In this document: in pieces, positions 1 through 10,655 of the stretch
Layout: each line of letters begins with the position of its first letter
Numbering within the stretch: position 1 is the stretch's first letter
Origin: Ophiobolus disseminans
Taxonomy: Eukaryota; Ascomycota; Dothideomycetes; Pleosporales; Phaeosphaeriaceae
DNA length: 64,000 nucleotides
Assembly (NCBI GenBank): GCA_010093685.1
Contig: MU006227.1
Coordinates: 808,154 to 872,153 of the forward strand
Direction: 5' to 3'
Notes under the pieces: model-generated
Told to the model about the DNA's origin: nothing
Seen by the model: the letters and a program-made list of their open reading frames with translations, nothing else
Databases searched by the model: none
Made by a program: the position numbers and the translations under genes

Positions 1-116
1 ACATCTCGAACTGCGGCAATAATGGTGGTATTGGGTCGCTGTAACAGAGTTGATGTGAGCCCTTCGCCAATGCCGCGATTGGCTCCGGTAATGAGGTACG
101 TTAGAGATGATGACAT
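1..116 (-). CDS. Short-chain dehydrogenase/reductase, N-terminal part (cut by window edge)
   Basis: Only the first 38 codons lie in the window; the gene runs off the left edge. It starts at the ATG complementary to 114-116 and opens with a beta strand followed by TGANRGIG, the glycine-rich NAD(P)-binding TGxxxGIG motif of classical short-chain dehydrogenases. A second strand with an AAVRD ending follows, as expected for the nucleotide-binding Rossmann fold. Substrate cannot be told from this fragment. The next gene on the same strand (980-2062) is another oxidoreductase, so the two could belong to one metabolic locus lying mostly to the left, but that is only a guess. Confidence 0.8.
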   Translation of the reverse strand, partial: MSSSLTYLITGANRGIGEGLTSTLLQRPNTTIIAAVRD

Positions 117-979
117 TGTGAAATCTTCAGATCGGAGTGTGTTATGATAGTAGAAGTGTAGATGAAGCTGGGAGTGTTCTGATGGTTTCGAAGACACCCG
201 TCGTCTCTTCTTATACTTGAAGAACAAAGGGAACGGAGTCGTAGAAAGACCCGACGCATTGATTAACAACCCATATTTCGAGCCGGAAGTCAATGGAGCC
301 CGATCGATGCAAGGAAATGGATGCCACTAGGGTTATACGTCCGATGCGGACAAAAGGCGTGTCATTTTTGATGATTCAGGCGCACATACCTTTTGCTTCC
401 AGGGTTTATGGTAACACAAGGGCTGGTGATTAGTGAACCAACTCTTTTGTCGCGTGATTTCTCACCACTGGGAGTATACGTTCAATTCAGACAAGGGTCA
501 AGTCCTGTTTGACGATGTAGGCGTGTATACATTCGCCATGGGCCACAACCTCGGAAGGTGCTGGTGATTAGTGAACTAGCCTTTTCGCCACGCACTTACT
601 AACCACTATCCTTGGTCGTCGCACGAACTCCAAACAGTGATTTTGGATTGAGTAGGCCAGACCGACAGTATCATTTCAAACTTGCTCCGCACTTTTTAAA
701 ACGAAATGGGTCGTGGTAACGATACTTTGAGAATTTCGGATTGCACGATCACGTTGTATACTCGAGTCTTGACTGCCCAGGTTTGAAGAAAGGGGCTCAT
801 TATGTATTGTGTATCTACATCGGCAGCTTGCGCTCAATTCGATCTTGCGACGATGAAAAAAGCAGAATATTGCGGACGGGGGTGTTGATCTGTCTTGCAC
901 CATTCAACATATCTAGTCTACAGCGCCTAGTGTACAAAATATTTATCAGAGCGGCAAAAAACATGGAAGATTTCGAGTA
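117..979. other. Intergenic stretch with a diverged direct repeat
   Basis: No gene is supported here. The upstream region of the dehydrogenase contains two related blocks about 137 bp apart, both starting with gctggtgattagtgaac (422 and 559) and both ending near ccact. Short unrelated reading frames do not resemble proteins. Confidence 0.6.
422..607. repeat. Imperfect direct repeat, about 48 bp, spaced 137 bp
   Basis: Copy one is about 422-470 and copy two about 559-607. They share an exact 17-base start and a similar tail (a cttttgtcgcg-type block, then cacca). The bases before each copy also look distantly alike (gatgattcaggcg versus gacgatgtaggcg), which suggests an old tandem duplication that has diverged. 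Confidence 0.5.
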
Positions 980-2062
980 TCACAGAAACTGGACTACCAG
1001 CTTACTTCCAGATACCTTACCTGCTCGTAACTTCTCCAACCCCGGTAAAATTCCGTCAAACCCGCCAGCCTCTATGGTAGTAGGAAGCGGCTTCAGTGTC
1101 TCGACCAAGCTAGGAAGGCTTTTGTAAAACCGAACAAGAGCTTCACGATCAGCTGGCATGGCTGGAAACTTTGGCCCCACAGGGGGTAGCCACTGGAACG
1201 CTTTACCGAAGAGCGTATACGCCAGGATCATATCGTGCTCAATACCCTTCGTCTTCGGCTTCGCTGTTGGTAGCAGCGTGATCACCTTTCCGCTGTTCGT
1301 CCCAATAACGTCGTCGCACACACCACTTGAGATCCCCTCGGAAAAGCAGTCGACCGCCATCTTGATGTTGGGATTTTCCTTGAAGATTCGTTTCCCCACA
1401 CCTGACTCATGATAATCGTAGACTGTATCGGCACCATAGCTCTTGACGAGATCGAAAGAGTGTGGCGAGGCAGTTGTGACGACTGTACATCCAATCGAAT
1501 TGGCCAGCTGTATGGTGAACAGACCCGCAGACGTCGAACCCGCGTAGACAAAGATGACTGGTGACGTGGCAGGCTGTTGTTGACCAGGCTTATCGAGCCA
1601 GGGAAGTCCAAGCCGAACGTTGAGGGCCAGCATAGCGGTAACTGCTGAAACTCCATATACTGTAGCTGCGGAATCGTCCACGGTGTCGGGAACTTGCCAG
1701 ACAAGATCACTATCGGTCTTCAGATACTCGGCGAATGATCCTCGGTCCGGGAATAGACCACCGTGAACAGCACCAGCTACACGATCGCCAATCTTCCAGC
1801 TCCTTGCAGTGTTGTTGCCAACTTTGAACACTTCGCCGACAAAATCGCAACCCACGATGCTACCCGGAGGAGAGATTGCGTCAATGTGTTTGACATCCGT
1901 CGGATTGAGTGCGACTGCGCGCACCTTTACAAGTATCTCGTTATCGCTGATAGTTGGCACAGGGACGTCCTTCCAATGAGCTCGGTTGCTGTTGAGATTT
2001 TTGCTGAGCGTAAGATTGGCAACTCTCGACAGAATGCCGTTGTTCGTGATGAGAGCCTTCAT
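980..2062 (-). CDS. ToxD/LovC-like zinc-independent MDR oxidoreductase (trans enoyl reductase type)
   Basis: Single exon of 360 residues, the usual length for the medium-chain dehydrogenase/reductase superfamily. The N-terminal GroES-like domain has DNEILVKVRAVALNPTDVK and GCDFVGEVFKVG with no zinc-ligand cysteines, as in the quinone/enoyl reductase branch. The cofactor domain shows IFVYAGSTSAGLFTIQLA followed by GADTVYDYHE, the NADPH-binding fold. The late segment PKTKGIEHDMILAYTLFGKAF and the ending SGSKLVVQFL are typical of fungal ToxD-type proteins, a family that includes stand-alone enoyl reductases of polyketide synthases such as LovC. No polyketide synthase is present in the window, so a polyketide role is not supported; a general NADPH-dependent enone reductase is equally possible. 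It lies 863 bp from the partial dehydrogenase on the same strand. Confidence 0.85.
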   Translation of the reverse strand: MKALITNNGILSRVANLTLSKNLNSNRAHWKDVPVPTISDNEILVKVRAVALNPTDVKHIDAISPPGSIVGCDFVGEVFKVGNNTARSWKIGDRVAGAVHGGLFPDRGSFAEYLKTDSDLVWQVPDTVDDSAATVYGVSAVTAMLALNVRLGLPWLDKPGQQQPATSPVIFVYAGSTSAGLFTIQLANSIGCTVVTTASPHSFDLVKSYGADTVYDYHESGVGKRIFKENPNIKMAVDCFSEGISSGVCDDVIGTNSGKVITLLPTAKPKTKGIEHDMILAYTLFGKAFQWLPPVGPKFPAMPADREALVRFYKSLPSLVETLKPLPTTIEAGGFDGILPGLEKLRAGKVSGSKLVVQFL

Positions 2063-3733
2063 GATGTGTAATGTAGTGATGGGGCTGGACTGGCAGGATC
2101 AATTTGAAGACTCAGAATTTGGTTGTTGGACTGGGGCCAAATCATAAAGACACGGTGGGCCTGTACATATAGAGCACATAGCTCTGTTAGTAAAAGCTTC
2201 CTCACTTATCTTCAATTCGGGGTCGGCAATCACGCCGACCAAGCGCGAATCTGTTTTGCACTGAAAATTACCGTGTTCCTCACCAATGAAGAAAAGCGGA
2301 AACCTGCCCGAGGTTGGGCTGCGCTAGCGGAGGATTAGTGATCCAAACCTTTAGACAACTTTCGAGGCTGGAACCACCGATACAACGATGCGACGGGGAA
2401 AATGTTGGACCGCATGGTTCGATCGGTATGATACTTCGTCCGCATGCGAAGTCAACGTACCGTATAGTCTCACCTTATAGAGTTAACTCCACCTTCGGGC
2501 CGATCGATATTATCTAATGACTTCGCCAGGATTTGCCTGCGCCTCTCTTCAGCCACCCTTAAGCTACTTTCTCTGTAAGCATTTCGTATAAGTTAGCTTA
2601 GCCAAACGGCGAAACTAAGTGGAGTTGACTCTATAAGGTGAGACTATATGGCAGTTGCGTGTCGTCGCATTATTGTCTCCAAACGGTGTAGCCTGCTTGT
2701 CTCTAACGTGCTGTAGGTTGATTGTTGACTGCCAAGGTGACGTAGGGTACGAGTAAGGCTTGTTTGGTTTAATCTGCACGAGTGCCTATGCTTGGGATCC
2801 ATGTGCATGCGGCGCTCAAATCCAGATAATGTGCATGCTAAGGTCGTAGACCATTACCGCGAACCAAACGCTTCTCCAGACTGACGTACGATGTTTGTTC
2901 GCTGAAAGAACTCCGGCTTCAGAGTGTAAATGGTGAGGTGCTGTTGTGTTATGTTGTTGGCAAGAACTTCCGAACACTATGCCGCCTGGCGACGGGAAAG
3001 AACCACCGTTCCGGCACTCGATTTACCGGTTGAAAGTTACGTCTCTCGATAGGTCATCATGCTTCATAGTTCAGATCCGGCTGAATTCATTCTTTTTCTC
3101 ATTCTTGACTCTACACTTTTGAACCAATACATCATGTTCTTCCTCTCCAGTTTACTTCTCAGAACGGTTAGCGGCCACACTAACCTACACTTAGGCATTG
3201 CGACATAATATCTCCGGGCTAAGATCAACACCTGGCGCATCTCTCTGCCATACGAAGTTAGAACAGCACCCTGAATATCGAAGGAATCTTAGTCGCTAAC
3301 CAAATGTAGGATTTGCACACTTATCAAGAATGCTCATATCGTATAGCCGTGCGCCACGTCGAACAAAACATAAACCGAGTACTTACAAAGCTCAATGAAC
3401 TGCTATTGTCATCATGAACGTGATCGATACCCTGTCTGTTTACATGGTCCACGAGAAGTGTTTCGCTACAGAAGATAAGGAGGCGGGACTTCCTGCGATT
3501 GGAGCGAAGCGCGAGCAGCATGCTCCAGGATACGTGCGATGCCTGGAGAAAGATGTATAAAGCAACAAGAAGCCGATGAATTTCAATGTCTTCTCAGTAC
3601 ACTGCAGTATCTCATTTCAGTAAATCTACTGCTACCTAGGTATACTGAACTCACGCAACCCATATCAAAACAAATCCTCGAGCCTCTGCTTTAATCTTCC
3701 AACATCAAACACCACCTACAAGCAGTGGAGATC
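2063..3733. other. Intergenic stretch holding a MITE-like element
   Basis: Divergent upstream region between the oxidoreductase and the DJ-1 family gene. Apart from the inverted-repeat element at 2463-2648 I see no gene; open frames are short and unlike known proteins. Confidence 0.6.
2463..2648. mobile_element. MITE-like element with about 30-bp terminal inverted repeats and TA target duplication
   Basis: The left end tagtctcaccttatagag (from 2465) is matched by the reverse complement of the right end (to 2646). About 30 bp pair with only one or two differences (agttaactccacctt versus agtcaactccactt). Both ends are flanked by TA (2463-2464 and 2647-2648), the target-site duplication typical of Tc1/mariner-type elements. 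The 182-bp interior codes for nothing and carries a second, smaller inverted repeat (cttaagctactt and aagttagctta). These are the hallmarks of a non-autonomous miniature element. Confidence 0.75.
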
Positions 3734-4578
3734 ATGTCTCCACCACGCCGCGCATTGATCGCTATCACTTCTGCCCATGCCTCGCTCTTCGAAGGTGGCG
3801 GCCACACGACCGGCGTCTTCATTGGCGAAGCCCTCCACCCTTATAATGTCTTCAAGGCCGCAGGGTTTGAAGTCGACATTGCTTCGGAGACAGGCAAATG
3901 GACAGAGGATTGGCTTAGTCTACAGCTAGGATTCTTGACGGACGAAGAGAGGAAGCAGTACGATGACAGGGGGAGCGAGTTTCGGAAACTGTTGGACAGT
4001 AACGTGAAGGCAGCTGATGTGGTCGACAAAGAGGTATGTTGAGAAATCTATTAGTATCCTAAGAGACGCAAGAGTTCATAAAGCTAACTGCTTCTCTAGT
4101 ATGGCGTCATCTTCGCCTCCGCTGGCCACGCAGCACTGATAGACTACCCGCACGCCACAGACCTCAAGAAGATCGCTGCCAAGGTCTGGAAGATCGGCGG
4201 CCTAGTCACCGCAGTGTGTCACGGCCCCGCCTTGTTCGCCGGCCTCCTTGATCCTGACACGGGCAGACCGGTTATCGAAGGGAAGAAGATCACCGGCTTC
4301 ACGACCGAGGCGGAGGAGCAGATGGGTGTTCTGGATGCACTTCGCGCTTGGAATGAGCCGCTGGTCGATGAGCATGCAAAAGCACTCGGCGCGGAATGTA
4401 CGTGACAAATCCATGCTACCAATTTCTCATGGAAAGTCGCTAATCGGCCGTAGATGTTCGACCCAAGGGTGTCTGGGATGACTTCCACGTCACAGATGGC
4501 CGCATCATAACTGGAGCGAACCCGCAAAGCGCGAGGAGCACGGCTGAAGAGATCGTCAAAGTGTTCGAGAAGCTCTGA
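3734..4578 (+). CDS. DJ-1/PfpI family glutathione-independent glyoxalase (Hsp31-like)
   Basis: Three exons, 3734-4033, 4100-4397 and 4454-4578, give 240 residues, close to yeast Hsp31. Introns (66 and 56 bp) have gtatgt/gtacgt donors and ctag/gtag acceptors, and the reading frame stays open across both. I chose the ATG at 3734. The protein has the class I glutamine-amidotransferase-like fold markers: EGGGHTTGVFIGE with the conserved acidic residue (Glu32), DIASETG, VIFASAGHAALIDYP, and the nucleophile elbow AVCHGPA with Cys140-His141. The family converts methylglyoxal to D-lactate without glutathione and acts as a stress chaperone/deglycase in the cytosol. It ends 51 bp before the convergent rhodopsin-fold gene. 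Confidence 0.9.
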
Positions 4579-4629
4579 TCAAGGAAAACTCGAGTAGAAT
4601 TGATCGTTGCGCACAATACCAGTATCGCG

Positions 4630-5883
4630 TTAAACCCTGTTCTCTCCATACAGCTGACGAGTTCGAGCCGGCTCCTGGATCACTTCGTCTCTATCCTCAC
4701 TGATGACCTCGTGCACCACAGTCTTCGTGATGCCATTGCCGCCCTCTTCATTAGGCAAGATGCCTCTCTCGCTATCGTCGTCTTCTTCGCAACCTCGTGA
4801 TCTGCCTATGCTCTTGCTGCCAATGGTCTTACTCACGTTCCACATCGGGATACCGTCCGGCGGTCTCGACATGGAACCGTGCGCGGTACTTGGGAGGATG
4901 ACTTGAAAGAACCTGTCGAATTGTTTGCGCAGGGGCGGGAGTGACGCGCAGAGTATGCCGACGGAGAGCTCGGTTGCGCTCCAGATGGCAAGGTTCACGC
5001 TGTCCCAGGAAGGGTCCTTGGTCTTGCTCAGGGCGCGGAACTCGGTTGTTTTTACTATGGAGCATGCTGTCGCTCTGTCCGTTGTCAGTTGCGGTCGTCG
5101 TGCAAAGATTCAGTGAGCTTACACAAGACCCAGGCAAAATACGATCCTCAGTCCCCATTGAGTACGTCGCGGCAGCTTGATGGTAGACAGATATATGAGC
5201 GGTGCAACGACATAGATGACATCGGTAATGATATTTGAGATTCCCTAGAAATTCCGGTCAGCCCCTGTGGTGAATGCAAAGCTGTATCATCACGAACCTG
5301 AGTGAGCACTATTTCTTGACCTCCTCTCAGGAAGCATTTTCCACGGAGACCCTTATTATAATTCGCTTCAAATGGCGTGCACGAGAAGAACGAAAGCATG
5401 GGTATAAGAAGATTACATGTCGTGACGGTCAAGATTGAAGCCCATACAATAGCCAGATATATCCTCGAGAATTTGAGTGCGAGCAGATAGGCACAGATGG
5501 AGTACTTGAGCAGTGCAACGGCGAGGAGATTTACGATAGCACCAACCCAGAGGAAATAGCCGAATTTGTTTATGTTCACTGACGGGTCGGAAAAGTGTCT
5601 GCCTAAGCCGTAGTGAGTGGTCTTGAAGCGTATGACTGTGGCTGCAATATTCAAAAGCTATGTGCCAGTCAGTCGAGTATATGCAGGGTTACTATAAGAC
5701 TCCAGAACCTACAGTAGCGAGTATGAGTAGACAGTCACCGAGGAAGAGCTTCTTTCGAGTTTTGATTCCGTAGAGCATTCTCCAGATCAGCACCCCGGTG
5801 CTGAGGACGCCTATCGGCACCGTCGAACCCAACACTTCACCCCCGCGGTTCGGCCAATGTTGTTGCTGGCGTGATTCAATCAT
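4630..5883 (-). CDS. Fungal rhodopsin-fold integral membrane protein (seven-helix, orphan)
   Basis: Four exons on the minus strand: 5883-5713, 5657-5298, 5244-5123 and 5074-4630. Introns are 55, 53 and 48 bp with good donors, and the joined frame gives 365 residues. It shows the hallmarks of the fungus-specific rhodopsin domain family: helix one (VPIGVLSTGVLIWRMLYG), RFKTTHYGLGRH, LLKYSICAYLLAL, a cysteine-bearing loop (FSCTPFEANYN... RGKCF), ITDVIYVVAPLIYLSTIKLPRR, GLVATACSIVKT and the last helix WSATELSVGILCASLPPLR. The C-terminal tail is hydrophilic and acidic. There is no retinal lysine signature, so it should not be called a photoreceptor. The role of this large family, which is expanded in plant-associated fungi, is unknown. 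It converges on the glyoxalase gene. Confidence 0.85.
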
Positions 5884-7789
5884 CGTATGTGGAGACGATG
5901 TTCAAGCGCGAGCGGAAATGTATGTATGACACTAGTGCAGCCTGGGTGGCGATGGAAGGAAGTCAGTACCATGACTCTTGTGTCTTCGATACTTCGGTGC
6001 TTCGTTCAAAGACTATAAGCCAACAAGAATCGCCCTGAAGCCAAGGATCTGACCGTGCTTACGCGTTCCAAGTTGGCGTCCGAGCGTCTAGTATTGGGCT
6101 TGGTGCACAATCCTATCACCACACTCATGACCATTCATGATGCAAGTAGCGTGCCAAGTAGCTTGCGCGGTATGTGTAGCCTTCGGGCTCTTCCCGCCTT
6201 TCTAGTCGTCGATCCTGCTGCTACAAGAGCGCTGCCGCAGAACAGCGTCTTGGGTCATTGGTCCGGATACCACAAAGTCTGCCGCGAAGCATCTGAGTGG
6301 TTGCAGACTACCGGCGTCAAAGCTCAGAAGGATTCTGAATATCGCTCGCCCTAGTTCGCCAATGAAACTTTATAAGATCAGCCAACCTTTTGAAATGCTG
6401 GTCCTCACGTACATACACGATCTTTTGGACCTGCGCAACCGGTGCATGCGATGGCTGCTTTTGAGACAAAAGCCTGTCTGTGATTCAGCTGATACGCCAC
6501 CTAAACCGCCATCGGCTTCACGCAAATAATCGTTCCAACAGACACAACACTGGGCACTAGTGAGCCCTATCAACGTTGTCTTACACGGGTATGCAGTAAG
6601 CGGGCCATCGCCTGCAACCATGCCGAGCAGTTGGATTGAACTGACGAGGTGGGCAGGATGGCACTTATAACATATTAGCCTTGTCATAGAACGTGTGGAA
6701 AGTTCTCGATGTGGCCCCCACCCGCTAATCTTCTCCATTTGGTTAACGCCTGTGCTCTGGCTCTCCTGAGGTTCGCAGAACTCGAAAGAATGGTAGATTC
6801 AGCCACGACATAAGAGCAAGAGCTTATCACATCTGTTTTTGTATTTGAAGACAAGACCTCGTTTCGCAATGTTGCTCTTTCGTCTCGTATGATCATAGAT
6901 TTGGCGCATGCTCATGGACTTCTATACAACCTTGCCGTCCTCAGCAATCCAAACAAAAGTGTTGCTTGCCAAGCGTCAGCTGGATTCGCATCCATGCATA
7001 TACAGGTGCAAAAGAAGCACTTGGCCAGAGCGTCAATGCGCGAAAGTCGTGTCAGCTTAAAACGAACGATAACCGTGTTCTACGGGGATCGATAAGCGGA
7101 ACTACCCGTAAGACCTACATGATGAATACCGGTATACGATTGATACTATGTCAGGGGTTGTTGTTGGAGTTGAAGATGATAGACTGTGGTTGTTACGGGG
7201 CCGATTGAGTCTTGCCATGTGCCGTAATGCGGGGGAACCGAGTTCGACATCCCTGAGGATCGGCAATGTACGCCACTACGCCGCAGTTCACACACTCAGA
7301 TCTGATAGGACCCAAGGAGCAACAAAACCAAGTTTTCCGCTCGTTATTGCTGACCCTGACTCTCGGTTCACACCGCCTTTCGGCTGGAGCAGTACTTTGA
7401 CAACCTCTTAGTGTACAGGCGGGACGAGCTCCCACCTTAATTCAATTTCCACGCACAGAGCACAGGGATCGAAGGGCAAACCCGGAAACGGGACGGGAGA
7501 GGAACCGGTGGGGAAGGCGCTGAGACTTCCGAAGCATACAACAAGCGAAGAGGCTTGGGGTGCTTTGTTGGTGTATGCAGCGACTAAGAATCGCGGTTCC
7601 GTAGCTGTATGGCCACATGCTACCTAGGAGCAGCTTACTGTGACTGCACGTTCCTCAAAAGTTGTCGTGTTCGCTTGGGAAAGTTTAAGTCCAAACCCAT
7701 GACATGAACATGTCCTACCTCAATGCTCCTAGCCCCGTTGAGTGCACTTGAAACATGAGCAAACCGGAGTTAGTCAGGCTAACATACGG
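5884..7789. other. Gene-free stretch, 1.9 kb
   Basis: Lies between the start of the rhodopsin-fold gene and the 3' end of the broken HET gene. Several frames of 60-120 codons exist on both strands (for example 6370-6738 minus), but none shows a domain, consistent codon pattern or plausible splice partner. I see nothing that can be named. Confidence 0.5.
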
Positions 7790-9310
7790 TCACTGGTTTC
7801 CCAACTTTGAATTCCATGGCCCGTTGCTCAGCCGCATGAACTGGGACGGGCCAGAATCAAGATGGCGATGCGCTATGCTGCATAGCTTTAATGGGTGTTT
7901 GCTAACTCGCAAAAGGTTCCAGATGCGGTCCAATGAGATTCGCAGCTTAGCACCGTGTCCTGGAGTTTCAGGATGGCCGAAGCTGAAGCCGTTCGCGCAT
8001 AAGCGGATTTGATTTAGTGGCCTCCCAATCATGATATTTGTGTTGGCCATGAGCGTTTTCAAGCTTTTGAGTGAAGGTATTTCGTCACCAGTGAAAGGTT
8101 TCGAAGTTGATAGTTTGCTTGTTGTGGCGGAGGTGAAAGTCACAAAAATTTTGAGCTGCTGCAGCACAGCGTGTAACGTTAGACAAAAGCCTTCACGTTT
8201 TCCCAACCACAAGGTCAGATCAAGTTCCATGCCGTGGATAGTGCGTGCCGGTTCGAGGCCTCCGGGTCCAGTAATTGCCAAAGACGATCTTCATCCTCCG
8301 TGATGGCACCGTAGCCGATTTGCTTGATGTCCATCTCAACGGACCGACCGACCCGGTGCACCGCGGTCGACGCCCAAGATTCGAAAGACAAGACGCTCCC
8401 TATGAGATGGATCAAGCATATACAAAGCACATGCTTGCCTTGCTTCAAGATGTTGTATGCTCGGTCTTGCTCAGAACTGTTGTAGTCGACTCTTCTAGCT
8501 TTGTTCTCAGCGCATAGCGATAAGAGCGAAAAGACGCGACCGCGAGGCATGAAGCATTCCACCGCATTCAAGCTCTCCAGGAGAAACATTAAGCGTGCCC
8601 CTTGCAGCCTTTCCCGTGTCTTTCTCCACCGAACAAATGGCTGCATAGCACGTAGATCCACCGCCCTGAGGATGACTTTCTCCGCCATGAAGACGTGGGT
8701 AACCGATAGTAATCAGAAAGCCATCGAAGTCGAGGGCTGTCTTTTTTAGCACGATATTGAGCCGGCGTGCCAAGAGCATTTCCTGCACTACCCACGCTCG
8801 AGTCCAATATTCGTTGTAGTACACATTTTGCTTGCTTTTGCGACGCCTGTAGTGCTTCAAGTCGTTTTTAAAAAGTGAACGCCATGTTGGTGGTGACACC
8901 AGAGACTTGACAGATGGTAGAGAGGGGAGTGAACCAAGCCACATGTACACACATGTTGCTTTAGAGTAGATGTCCCCCATTTGTTGAACTCGATGCGTGC
9001 GCTCTGGGATGTTGGTCTAGTCGATACAAATGGCTTTAATCCATATGTGAATCGCTGGCAGGTTTCGAGTATTCTCGAGGAAGTTGACGAGGTCCTGGCG
9101 AGCCCAAAACTTCTTCCCATTAATGATGATGTTGTCGCCTGGAACTTCTGGACCCCATACATAAGAGAGGCAAACAGAGTCTGCTCCTATTGTGGTGTGC
9201 GTTATATGGCATTGGATCATGCCATCAGCTGTCAGCTCTGGCAGTATTTGAACGAGTCTTATTGATTGAACGGTTTGGTCAAGAGGCTGATGCTGGAAGG
9301 TATCTGCCAT
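7790..9310 (-). pseudogene. HET-domain (heterokaryon incompatibility) protein, broken
   Basis: The N-terminus (from the ATG at 9310) carries the HET-domain signature: CLSYVWG, a NGKKF loop, LVNFLENTR, then IWIKAICID. The conserved next residue, normally Gln, is a TAG stop (9017-9019). Reading continues in the same frame with TNIPERTHRVQQMGDIYSKA, YMWLG, and YWTRAWVVQEMLLAR, all diagnostic HET segments. Around 8690 the sense frame shifts by one (LLESLNAVECFMPRGRVFSLLSL) and around 8250 it returns to the first frame (ITGPGGLEPARTIHG onwards, to a stop at 7790). Intact members trigger vegetative incompatibility cell death on meeting non-self. This copy has at least one nonsense codon and two frame breaks, so it should not make a full protein. 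A reading with several introns cannot be fully excluded. Confidence 0.75.
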
Positions 9311-9802
9311 ATCGAACCCCTACATCGCACACAACCTTGAGGCCTGGTGAGAGATACTCAACCCGTCCTAAGCGTGTACTTCGTACTTTGACGCTCCTTT
9401 CGTGTTCCCTATTCGACCTCGTAGGCGTGCGCTATTCCGTGAGCTGCTGGCACTGGCGGTGTTTGAACAAGCTGAGTGCGTGCGCGCTATGGGTCTAGCA
9501 TAAGTTTATAGAGGCTCAAATGAATACAGTGAATATCATCGGAAATAATGTTGCAGGAGGCAGGCGTCGTGTCGCGACAGCTCGCGAAGGATCAGCCGTG
9601 GGCAGGGACGCTATTTTAGTGTCCGCTTGGACACTAAAATAGCGTGAGAATGCAGGGATGCGACGTGTGATGTGCATGATGAAACCGCGGAGCGTTGTTC
9701 ACACTGTCGCAGACCCCACAAACTGCCCTTATTCTTCAAACCGCCGTCCGCTGTCAGAACTAGGCGCAATATTCTCACCACTCTTCCCAAAAGACTCATA
9801 AA
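9311..9802. other. Upstream region of the Sec2-like gene
   Basis: No gene. It holds a perfect hairpin at 9608-9645, about 160 bp before the ATG of the Sec2-like gene. Confidence 0.6.
9608..9645. repeat. Perfect inverted repeat, 17-bp arms, 4-base loop
   Basis: The left arm acgctattttagtgtcc (9608-9624) and the right arm (9629-9645) are exact reverse complements around the loop gctt. Pairing stops at the next base on each side. Confidence 0.9.
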
Positions 9803-10655
9803 ATGGCAGCGACCGTCGAGCTCCCGCCACCTGCGCCATCAATACCAACCAAACGCAACGCGCACAGCATACAAAACTGCCCTGCATGCGGGACCACGTT
9901 TGAGGCCGACATGACAGATGCAGGGCTGGCAAGAAGCAATATAGTGGAGCTTGAGGCACAGATGGAGCTTCTGAAAGAGAAGGCGACAGCTGCTGGTGAG
10001 CACTTCCAGGCATGCACGCGACAGCATCTGAGGTGCCGTGACGAGGAATACATACTGATGCATGGCAGTGGACAGATGTGCCGACTATGAAGACCAAATA
10101 CGAAGCCTCAAGATGGCTCAAGACCGTGAACGAGCACCGCGGCCCAACCCAAATGACGCACATGATCCACCACGAAGCTCGAACGAAAACCCCCGCCCCT
10201 CCACCGCTGGCGGTACCGCCGCAAGACCGTCGCGCTTCTCTTTTCTGACTGGCCGCCGCATATCACCAAACAATTCCACTTCACAGCCGCCTCCATCCAC
10301 GTCATCAACAGCAGTCGACGTTGAACTCCTCAACGAGTTAGAGAAAGAGCGAACGTTGCGCGCCAAGGCTGAAGAGCGGGCGCTAAAGGTGGACTCGGAG
10401 ATAGAGGAGCTAAGCGTGCAGCTGTTCTCACAAGCAAACGAGATGGTCGCTACGGAACGCAGGGCTCGCGCGAAGCTCGAAGAGAGGATCGAGTTGCTGG
10501 AGAAGAAAGACAAGGATAAGATGGCGAGGCTGGACAGACTGGAGAAGGCTATGAGCAGACTTGATCGTGTGAAAGCTATGCTGAATCAGCCACCAGCGAA
10601 CATCACAGGTACCGGAGGTGTCATGCTTGCACCCCCGGCGAAGAGGGAGATGTAA
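9803..10655 (+). CDS. Sec2-like N-terminal coiled-coil protein (putative Rab GEF)
   Basis: Two exons, 9803-9995 and 10069-10655, give 259 residues. The intron has a gtgagc donor, a ctgatg branch-like site and a gcag acceptor, and joins the two frames in phase. The N-terminus has a CPACG zinc-like knuckle (NCPACGTTFEADM), then a helical stretch VELEAQMELLKEKATAA continuing across the splice into CADYEDQIRSLK. A proline/serine-rich linker with the FSFLTGRR motif precedes a long charged coiled coil (ELEKERTLRAKAEERALK onward). This layout fits the fungal family annotated with a GDP/GTP exchange factor Sec2 N-terminal domain, which in yeast activates the Rab Sec4 on secretory vesicles. The protein is much shorter than yeast Sec2, so exchange activity is inferred only. 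Confidence 0.65.
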
